NCBI GenBank assembly: GCA_048213135.1
Contig: PS015030.1
Span: 276,962 to 311,666, forward strand
Source: Reclinomonas americana ATCC 50394
Taxonomy: Eukaryota; Jakobida; Jakobea; Jakobida
Length of the DNA: 34,705 bases
Direction of reading: 5' to 3'
Part shown: positions 19,001 through 28,853 of the stretch, piece after piece
Position numbering within the stretch: position 1 is the first letter of the stretch
Layout: each line of letters begins with the position of its first letter
Translations under genes and position numbers: made by a program
Notes under the pieces: generated by a model
The model's database searches: none
What the model saw: only the letters and a program-made list of their open reading frames with translations
What the model was told of the DNA's origin: nothing

Positions 19001-19381
19001 GCCAATGCGGAGACCAGCAACCTATGTGGCTCGCATTTCTGCTTGGTGTCGGGACGCAAGACGAGTGCGGCTGCATATGACAGCAGCGGCTTCCTGACCA
19101 GCACGGGTGAGTGGCTGAGATGAGAGATGAGAGAGAATCGTGACTGATATGTTGGATGCTGTTTGGATGCAGATCGACCTGGCGGCGACCTCACGTGGGC
19201 CACCAAAACAACTACCGGACCACAAGCCTGCTCACTGTGGTGCTCGCAGTTGACCGCCTGCGGCTCGTGGACATTCACGACGTCGACGAAGCAGTGTGTG
19301 CCAAAGAGTGGCGTGGTGGCCACGTCGACGGCGACGGCGTGTGCGACGAGCGGGGACTGCACGTCGGGGCTGAAGATTTAA
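12269..19381 (+). CDS. Secreted NHL / cadherin-like / PAN multidomain protein
   Basis: 24 exons, about 1593 residues, every phase consistent: 12269-12383, 12477-12712, 12796-12842, 12931-13035, 13134-13185, 13259-13583, 13669-13773, 13837-13910, 13983-14652, 15278-15510, 15583-15792, 15866-16054, 16118-16259, 16339-16517, 16600-16725, 16781-16826, 16889-17377, 17441-17722, 17786-18091, 18162-18440, 18612-18656, 18724-18914, 18980-19106, 19173-19381 (TAA). Residues 1-38 are a signal peptide (LWSAAVIALIVALSCA). NHL repeats (YVADxxNxxIRxV) fill about 90-424 and 627-965. Each set is followed by an Fn3-like segment (NWTFYYRAV, NWTYYFRAI) and a cadherin-like domain (APTDV ... SFTYS). Then come a cadherin-like, an IPT-like and a cadherin-like domain, and two Cys-rich PAN/Apple-like domains (DRPGG-x-C-x-x-C). 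No C-terminal anchor was seen. Probably secreted, for adhesion or ligand binding. The first intron is in frame (93 nt), so it may not be spliced. Confidence 0.9.
13036..13133. repeat. CT tract and 20-N gap inside NHL-gene intron
   Basis: Intron 4 of the NHL gene consists of GTGCGT, a CT repeat, a 20-N gap (13090-13109), CTCACT repeats and the acceptor CTCGCAG. It is pyrimidine-rich on the sense strand. Confidence 0.9.
14653..15277. repeat. Pyrimidine-only intron: CT, (TCC)n, (TATTCC)n, (TTCCC)n
   Basis: The longest intron of the NHL gene (625 nt) separates its first module from its second. In order it holds CT and CA repeats, mixed CT, (TCC)n at about 15018-15140, four TATTCC units at about 15144-15168 and (TTCCC)n at about 15169-15235. 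It is almost free of G on the sense strand. No exon was supported inside it. Such a purine/pyrimidine-asymmetric block could form triplex structures; that is inference. Confidence 0.85.
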
Positions 19382-19509
19382 AGTGATTTCACGCATGTGT
19401 TTGAAACTCACGCAGATCGCTCCAAGAACGCTGATATATCTCTCTCACGCGCGCACCGAATGACTTCCTCTCCTTGTCCAATATATAATCCACCCACACT
19501 TCCCTTCAT
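19382..19509. other. Short convergent intergenic region
   Basis: Only 128 bases separate the stop of the NHL gene (plus) from the stop of the WD40 gene (minus). Both 3' ends must lie here or overlap. AT-rich spots GATATATC (about 19433) and AATATATAATCC (about 19480) are the only polyadenylation-like candidates; no AATAAA was found. Confidence 0.6.
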
Positions 19510-20915
19510 TCATTCTGCACTCGCCAGCGATGCCGATCTGGCAGGCGAAACCACTGCCGACGACGATGACGACGACGACGGCGGTGGATCGGGATGCTCG
19601 CTCAACGCATTCTCGTACCACCGTGCAAAATCAACAGCCGCATTCGCGTACACCATCGTCTCCTGTTCGAGTCGCAGATCAGCGCGCTGCTTTGTTGGCA
19701 TCACTTCCTCAAGCACGCAGCCCACACGCACCTCACTGCGGATCATGTATAATCTCATCTCCGGCGTTGCGTTCTCCAGCTGTTGCAACTGGTCGGCTGC
19801 AGCCTCCACCAGCACCTGCGACATGGAAAGCTTGCGATGCAGCCGATTCCACAATCGGCCGACCGCCGTGCTCTGCGAGACATGAGTGAGATGAATCGTT
19901 CCATAGTCAACAACGAGGACGACCACAAAACTTCGCCCTGTGCAGGCCACCGATTGCGCAACGAGATGCGCAAAGTGGCGGTGTCGGCCACCAGGTCACG
20001 AATGTGCTCCTCCAGATCGTTCTTCCACGCACAAAACTTGTCACAGGTGCGCCGCAACGATGCAATTGCATACACATCGTCCTCTAGTTTGTACAGTGCG
20101 GCCTCACGTGTCTGCGCAATGCGAGAAGAAGAAGAAGAGTGAGTGGGCCGGATGGCTTCAGCGATACCGAGCGAGGGACGCATGTCGCACATCAAGAACG
20201 GCGCGAATGCGTGTGGCCAACTGCTGCCATGATCGACTTTGACTCTTGCCAATGCCAGTGATCTTGGCTTGCCACTCCTGCACACTCTGCCGAATCGGGG
20301 CGATCTTGGCGAGTGAATCTTGCACGAAATTCTGTCGCACACACACGAGAGGTAGTGAGTGACTAACACGTAAAGAGAGAGAGAGAGAAAATGGCCATAC
20401 TGACCTCCAGCGCCTCCATCTCGTCCACCGACCGATACCGGTAGTTGTCCAGCTTCTTCTGCTCCACCTCTACCTGCAGTTGCTCGACCGGGAACGCCAA
20501 GTCCTGTATGTAACGGAAGGAGATTGAGAAAGTGACGACGGGCGGAGCGACAACATGAAAATGAGAAAATCCACAGTGAGAGAGAAAAGGAGAGAACAGC
20601 ACCATAACAGACAATGCACGTGAATGAGAGGCAGTCAAACTTACGAAGTCTCCCTACAACGAACCGAGTGCCCTCGCAATAGGGCCTCTTTAACTCTTCT
20701 CTCTCTATCTATCTGTTTCTGTGTGATCCTTGCTCGCTGTCTCTCTTGAGCACTCAGTCTCACTCTCTGCTTTTCTTCCTGTCCCGCTCTCTTGCTCTGT
20801 GCGCGTGTCTCGCCGCCTTTCACTTGCCTCTGCTTCCTCCCCTCCCTCTTCCTCCGCTCTCACTCTCACTTTCTTCCCCCTACTCGCGCACTTTCTCTCT
20901 CCGCCCTCTCCATAC

Positions 20916-20946
<31 letters not shown>

Positions 20947-21774
20947 GTTTCCCCCCTTTCCCCTCCNNNNNNNNNNNNNNNNNNNNNNNNNNNNNNNNNN
21001 NNNNNNNNNNNNNNNNNNNNNNNNNNNNNNNNNNNNNNNNNNNNNNNNNNNNNNNNNNNNNNNNNNNNNNNNNNNNNNNNNNNNNNNNNNNNNNNNNNNN
21101 NNNNNNNNNNNNNNNNNNNNNNNNNNNNNNNNNNNNNNNNNNNNNNNNNNNNTCCTCTCTCTCTCTCTCTCTGTTTCCCCCCTTTCCCCTCCACCCCCTC
21201 TACCCACCAAATCCAGCTTGCTCCAGTCAGTGGAGAACGACTCGAGGTCCTCCGCATTCTGCGATGCATCGCCCGTCTCCGCAACCAGCTCGGCGACACG
21301 GGTGAAAATACCGTGCAGCTCCTATGCACATACAACAGAAGAACAATGGTGAGCACTCGGAATGGCAAATCCATCGACGCTGGGGCACAACAGAACCTCA
21401 AGTTTGGTCTGCACGCGCCACTTGCCCAGCGTGCCGACATCATCATTGACAAAGTGCGCACTCTCACTGAGCGCCAGATACCTTGGCTCGTACAGCGAAA
21501 ATGTCGATTGTGCCTGTGTTGCAACCAAATCAGGATCGAAAGCGAGAGCACGTTTTGAGTCATCGTCGCTTGCATTCGCGACTGAGCTCTGACACTCTCG
21601 CTCTTTTGATTGTTCTTTCTCTCTCGCCCTCTTGTCTCTCTCTCTCTCTCTCTCACGATGAGTCACTCGCTCTCACTCTCTCTAGGAGAAAGACGAAAGA
21701 GAGATCCTGCTTGTTCGGTTGTGAGCAGCCCTCTCTCCTATCCCTCTTTCGTCTCTCTCTCTCTCTCACACATG

Positions 21775-21817
<43 letters not shown>

Positions 21818-24800
21818 ACCCGACTTGTTTTCTGCGAGCTCTCTGCTCACCCACGCAGAGAATCGCGCCGGATTCTGCTCCAGTCTCTGTTGCATATGTT
21901 GCAACAAATCCTGCAAGTCGTCCGCCGCCTGTGTGAACTCCTGCAGCACTCGTTCGCGCGCCTGACATCTGTATCGAAAAACATACGCGTCAAGTGAGCT
22001 GCCAGGCTTCTCCCTCAGCGACCGTAGCACATACTCAACGTCGTCAGCTGCTCGTGTAGCACCGTCGCAAACGTACGGTGCCGAGTCTCCAGTTCCGCCC
22101 ACAGCTGCAATATGGTCTGCAAAAGAGGATCAACTGGATTAGAATCCGGCACTCATCTGAGAGCCATTCTTCTCTGCCGCGCTCCTTCTGTGACTCACAG
22201 TGGATTCTCTCTCTCTCTCTCTCTCTACTTTTTCTTCCTCTCTCCCTCTCTTCTCAACTTGCCTCTCTCATTCTCATTTCTGCCTTGCCTCTTTCCCTCC
22301 CTCTTTTCTCTTCTCCCTCTCCCTCTCCTTCTCCCGCCCTCTTTTCCTGCCTCTCCCTCTCTCCTCCTCCTCCTTCTCCCTCATCTTCCCTCCCCACCCC
22401 CCTCACCTTGATCTGCGACTTTCGCAGTGGATCCGAGTGCAACCGCAACAGATAGCACTCATTCTGGATCTTCGAGTAGATATCTGGTTTCTCCGTCTCC
22501 ACAAAGGCATGGAAGGCCGCGTGCAGTTCCTGCGCCACACTCACATCAATACCACAACCACTCACAACTTGAACAACCCACGCCGCCCACGCAACATGCA
22601 CGCGAGCCAGTGTCAACTTGGACGTCGCACAGCTGGAAATGATCTCCTCGTAAAACTGCAGCTGATCCTCCACGCGACGAATGATCTTTGCGAGGTGCAC
22701 CAGATGAGTCAACTGTCCTCCTCGCCCGGCACGAGGAAACACACAAACATGCACATACCTGCTCGAGAGACACATCCGACGTTGGCGGCAACTGCACCGC
22801 CACTGGCGTCGCGGGCGATGGCATCGGAGACACGCCACCCGGCGACTTGCTAAATGACGACGACAGCGAGTCGTCGTGACGGCGTCGCTGCGATGGAAGC
22901 GATGCCGCCTGGAACAGGAACCGATGTAGCGTGCGACGCAGCTTGTTGCGCGCCAGCACCGCTGGCGTCACAGTGGCCGCGTGTGAGTTTTCCTCCAAAA
23001 GCCGCGTGATTTCCGCAGGCGGCAGCGAGCTCCGAGTGATTGGAGTGGAATATCCAACGGCTTCATCCTCCACCTCCGCCGCTCCCACCAGCGCCGAGGT
23101 CTCACTGGATTCCACAATGTGGAAACGCGACGCCAACGGAGTCACCGGCGAGCCTGTTCCTGGTGGTGGCGAGGCGCGCGACACGATAACAGTCGGTGGT
23201 GGGCGGTCCGCCTGGGGCGTCTGCGGTGTTGACGGCGAGCGGGTGAGAATACCGAGTGCCTTTTCCTCCATGGCACGAAGCTCCTTCATGGCGTGCCTCA
23301 CAGCCTGCAAGCCGACAGGCTCACGATCACGAGCCCAGGCCTGCGCACCGAGTGAGCGCGACGCAAACGAACCACGTACGGTGTTACTCTTTCCACGAAC
23401 CTGTTCCAACTGCGCGAGAAGCTGATGTGACACTTGCAGTTGCTCTTTTACCGAATGCGGAACCGGTTGGCGGGCCATCCTAAAAAACAGTGGCCAGCGA
23501 GTGAGATGTCGGGAACACAATGCCACTGGGGAGTGGTGTGCATCACGAAACTTGAGAGGCGTGCTGTACGGTAGCCGCTCACATGCATGCGCCGCCAGTC
23601 GTTCGTACAACTCGCGAACAAGACGGCCGACTTGTCGCAATTCGGAGGCAACCGACCACCAGCTGAGAATGGTGATGCCGAATTCACTGTGCGCGCAGAG
23701 TCAAGTAAGAACGGAATGTGTGCGAGTGAGGAGAGTTCCCACGCTGCCAAAAACACACGCAACGTCTCATCCTGTGGCGTCGCAGTCAACCATGTGTCGC
23801 CCACACTCGGCAGTTGCTCTCCCGCGGTGGTGGCCAAGTTGGAGAAACCCTCGGCGTGCAAGAAAGCGCCAATGCGCATCAGCGTCTTCACCAAGTACGA
23901 AGAGTCCTGCATGGTGCCGTCAACCTGTGTAGAACGCCAAGAGAGTTGAGCGACAATGCATTGGAGTAGAGAGCATGGTGATTCTTGTTGTCACACTGAC
24001 CTGGAGCACTCTTCGAACTGCATCGTCACGCTCCCGTCGCAGTCGGTCGTTCTCTGGTCTCAGCTTAGAGTACGCTGCGCGAGATAGTGAGTGAATACAG
24101 TCACACACCCGCTGCCATCGCGCATACTCACCATCGTTGAGGAACAACAACTCACTCATCAGCGCGTGCTGTTCGGCACGCGACACGTGGTCTGAGCCGT
24201 AGAGCGGCCACATGCGCTTGCCGATGGTGTTGCCGTAGACACCACTGCCGCGTGGCTGTAACAAGCCAGTGAGCGGGGTCTCTGGTCGCGAAAGCGACAC
24301 GCTGCCAAGGTCGATTGAGTCCGAATGGTGATGGTGACCAGACTGAAGAGGTACCGGGAGTGGATCGTCGTTGGGCACCGCGGCGGCCACCAGCGACAGC
24401 TGTTGCTGTTGCTGCGACGGCGGTTGTGGCTGCGGATTGTGCACGTGCTGCTGCAGTGCTTGCTGTTCGAGTTTCACGAGCTGTGCCTGCATCTGGCGAA
24501 TGATCTCCAACTGAGGATTCACCGTCTGTTGCTGTTGCTGCTGCACTGGCATGGCCTGCACTATTGTCGGTACGTGCAGGTGCTGCAACTGCGGCTGTTG
24601 CTGTAAATGTTGCTGCAGAAGCTGCTGTTGAAGCAAACCGTGCGATGGTGACAGCTCTTCGTCATACGACGTGGGCGTGAAGGAGCGGCGCGGCATGGTT
24701 CCGAGCACGTTACTATTCGATGGAGTGCGAGAGCGGCCCGGCTGGAGGGGAAGATTGTTGGATAAGGAACGGGTCGACAGAGTAGAACTCCGCAAGAAGT

Positions 24801-27342
24801 TCTCGGAAACTTGCTCTGCAGCGTATCTCAACAGACGCCGCAATATAGAGAGAGAGATAGAGAGAGGAGCTACTCTAGGTCCCAAGTAAAACCTCCTCCC
24901 CGATTACACGGTCCCTCCCACTCACCAAATGCGCCAGTGACCCACGAGACACGGGCGATGGTGATCTCCGAGACGTGAACTGCGACTGCTTCGGCGTCCC
25001 AAAGTCGAGACCGGCCGCCGCCGCAAATGCCTCAAACAGTCCCATGCACCAGTCGGCGGCACGCTCGCGTGAATAGAACATGTTGCGCACTTGTGCTTGC
25101 CAATACTCGGCCGTGGGCGACAGAGGTGCAGAAGGAGGCGGCGACCCCGCGGCAAGGTCCTTGGCCGACTTGGCCGAGCCCACCTCGTAGTCCTCGCCGA
25201 GAACGCGACAGACCACTTTTTGCACTGCAGCCTGGTACAGCTGTAGACAAGCGCGGAATTCGTCGCGCTCGAAAACGGCCGAGGCGAGCTCTTGGAAGAC
25301 CTGTATGGGGGAGAGAGGGGAGACAAAGAGGTGAGACATGGGGATGAGGAGACGACTACGTGCGGCAGCATGGACCACTGTTCGCTCTCTTTAGGTGCAT
25401 ATGCATCATGATAAATGAATGGGTGTGACGGACAAAAAGTCTACAGAAACAGGAGACGTTGTAGGATAACTTGCTCTCTCTCTCTCACACACGCACACAC
25501 ACACACTCTTTCTCCCTCGCCTTCTCCCCTCTTTGCCTACTCACCCTCTCCCTCGCCTTCTCTCTCAGACACTCTCTTTCTCTCTTCTCTTCCTCGCACC
25601 CTCCGTCCCCTCTCTTCGCCAACTCTCCCGCCTTCTCTTTCCCTCTCTCTTCCCCCTTCCCCACACCCTCCATCCCCTCCCATCATCGCACCTCTGTGAC
25701 CGTGGGGTCCAGCTCGCCGTGTTGCATCTTGGCAAACAAGTCGGACTCCACATGCGGTGCAATGTCGAGCATGTCCAGCTTGGATGGCAGTAGTGCGCGC
25801 AGCGAGCGCCGGTCAATCGGCTCCAGCGACGGCGTCGACAGACCGCCCCCGCTGCTGCGTTTCACAAAGGACAGCGGCGACGGCACGGCAATGCCGCCGT
25901 TGGGTGCATGCAGGCGTGTCACGGTGAGAACCTCGCTCTCCGGTTCGCTGGATGCCACCGACGTGTTGAGCGAATCGGCAGCTGCAGCCGCCTGAATCGG
26001 CGGCGGCGCAACAGGCACCGCCAATGCTGGGGCCGGAGCGACAACAGCACGACCCGCTGATCGAGTCTTGCGTAGCCCTCCAATGTCCTTGTCTTCCACG
26101 GCGGCGGTCTCTGCGGCTGCCGCATCAGAGTCCGAGACGACGGCCAGACACTTGCGCAGGAAGCCAACACGCTCCACCAAGCTCTCGGCCATGGCCGCCA
26201 CCGGCGTCACTTCGGTGACACTGATGCGAATCGGAGGAGTGGTGGTGGGACTGGCAATCTCACGACCACGCAGCACCACCGGCTCCACATCGGCGTCGTC
26301 GAGCATCTCCAGCACGGACTTGACGTGACCGCGCACAGATGCCAACTCGGCCGTCAGCCGGGCGATCTCCGTGTCCTTGTCGTGCTCTGCGGCGGGCGAG
26401 ACTGGTGAGAACCCACAAGTTGATCTGCCGTGTTGTTTTTTGGTAAACTCACCGCTCATGAAATGGTGTGCTGTGCCCGCTGCGCTGGCCGGCTTGTGCG
26501 GCGTGCTGTGTACCGGGGCAGTGGGGACCGGCAAGTGCGAATGCAGATGAGCCGTCGCCGGCTCGGCACCGTGTGGGGTCGGCTGCTTTGCGGACGGTGA
26601 CGGCGTGCGAGTCGTCGTCGTCGTCTGCGAGACGGCAAGCGAGGGGCCGACTGTGTCCGGTAGCGTTGGCGTGGTCCGCTCCGAGTGCGGCAGCTGGCGC
26701 GGTGCCGGTGGACCCATGCCGCCCACCGTATTGCTTACCAGAGTTGGCGGCCCTGCAGGGTGCGTGGGGGACACACGCGCGGATGGAGGCCGCGGTGGCG
26801 GGGCCACGGACTGGTGATTCGGCTGCGTGGTGGGAATGTCCGGCAACGAGTTCGTGGACTGGTCGCGACGATGGGCCACAGCGACGCTGGTCGTCTTGGG
26901 TGTGGTGGGGCGCGAGTTCGACTGGGGCGTGTGTGAGCGCGAGCTGGGAATGAAGAGCTGGGACGGTGGCAACGGGAGAACGCCCGGCGAGTTGATGCCC
27001 GACGTGCCAGTGGAGGCCATCGCCGCTGCTGCTGCCGCCGCCGCCACCCCGGGTATGGAGGAGCCGCTGGCCGAGGAGGAGTGAATCGCGGAGCTGGCGC
27101 CGTTTGCACTCGGCGAGGGAATGTCGTGGATGACCTGCTTGAAAAAAGTGGAAGGCAAGGTGAGAGAGGGAGAGAGAGGGAGAGGAAAAAGTACGAAGGG
27201 GGTAATGAAGCAAGAGGAGAAGAGACGAGAGGGGAAGAGAAGGGAAAGACGAGAGAGAGAGAGGGGAAGAGACGAGAGAGAATAGAGAGACTGAACAAGA
27301 AGAATAACAAGAAGAAGAAGAAGAAGAAGAAGAAAGAAGAAG

Positions 27343-27377
<35 letters not shown>

Positions 27378-28653
27378 CGATTGAACAGGATGCAGTGAAG
27401 AGTGCATGTAGAGGCGAGAATGCCAGAGTGGTGATGACGACACGAATCGGTACGAGAGAAAGTGGAACGATGGAGACACTCACCTGCGCGTCGTACACTG
27501 CCGCTTGCTCCTGTTTGCCGGCAGCCCAAACGTGCGCGCCAACCTGCTGCAGGACGCCAAAGCAGGCGCCCGGCGTGTTGATGCGGCGGTGCATGGCAAA
27601 CGACTGAGCGTTCCACACCACGATGCGATGTTCGGCACACGACGACCACACAAAGTTGGTGTCCTTGAGAGGACAGAGGAACACGAATCGCGCATCCGGG
27701 TACGATAATTGGCGCAGCAGGGAAAAGGTCTACCAAAGAAAACACAGAACAGGCAGAGTGAGTGTCGTTCGCTGCTTCCTTCTCCCGCCACGCGCCACCA
27801 TACCTGTGCACTCCACACCGACACGGTGGCGTCGCCGTGACACGACCACACTGTGTCCTCCAGGGCCGGCACAAAGCACACATGCAGGACGCGCTCAGTG
27901 GTGCCGGCCGACATGACGTGCACCAACTTGCCAGTGCGTGAGTCGAACACTGCCAGACAGCCATCGGCTGTGGCGGCCCACAGGCGATGACGGCCGGGAT
28001 CAAGGGCCAGCGCCTGCAGGCCAGTGCACGGACTGCCATCTATGGTGGTCGCCGGCGTCTGCACGCGTAATACTGTGCCCTTGTCGCTCCAGCCACTCAG
28101 CACTCCGTCACCACCAGCGCTCCACACGGTCTCTCCCGCGTGCAGCAGCGCGTTGACGGGTCCATTGTGCGCCGGCACTTTCTTCGACTCCTTGTGTTTC
28201 TGCGCAACGATGAACCACGCCAAGAAAAGGTAAGCCGGAAGCATTGAAGAGATACACGATGAGACACACAGAGCGCAACGGTGGCATTCCACACGACAAT
28301 GTGTCCGGAGGAGACGCCGCACCACACATTGCCGCGAACCGAGCACAGCGATGTTACCGTATCGTTGGCGTCGCCGACGCGCATCGGTGGGTGTGCCACG
28401 AAATTCTGCGGGTGAGCGATGAGAACGGGGGGGACCAAGGGAGAGAAAGGAAGGGAAAGGAAGGGAAGGGAAAGGAGGAGAAGAGAGGGGAAGCGAAGGT
28501 AAAGGTAAGGGAAGGAGAGAGCGAGAGAGAGAGAGAGGAGGACGAGGAGAATCAGGGTGAGAGTCAAGAGTAGATCGCAGCGAGCATGGGTGTGTGTGAA
28601 AGAACATGGATTCGAAACACAATAGTGCTGGAGATCGCAGAAGCACACTGTGT

Positions 28654-28690
<37 letters not shown>

Positions 28691-28792
28691 AGAAGAAGAG
28701 AGAAGAAGAGAGAGACAGGAGAGAATTATGTGAGATTCAGAGTGTAGATCGCAGCGAGCATGGGTGTGAGAGTGAGAGAGATAGAGAAGTCA

Positions 28793-28853
<61 letters not shown>

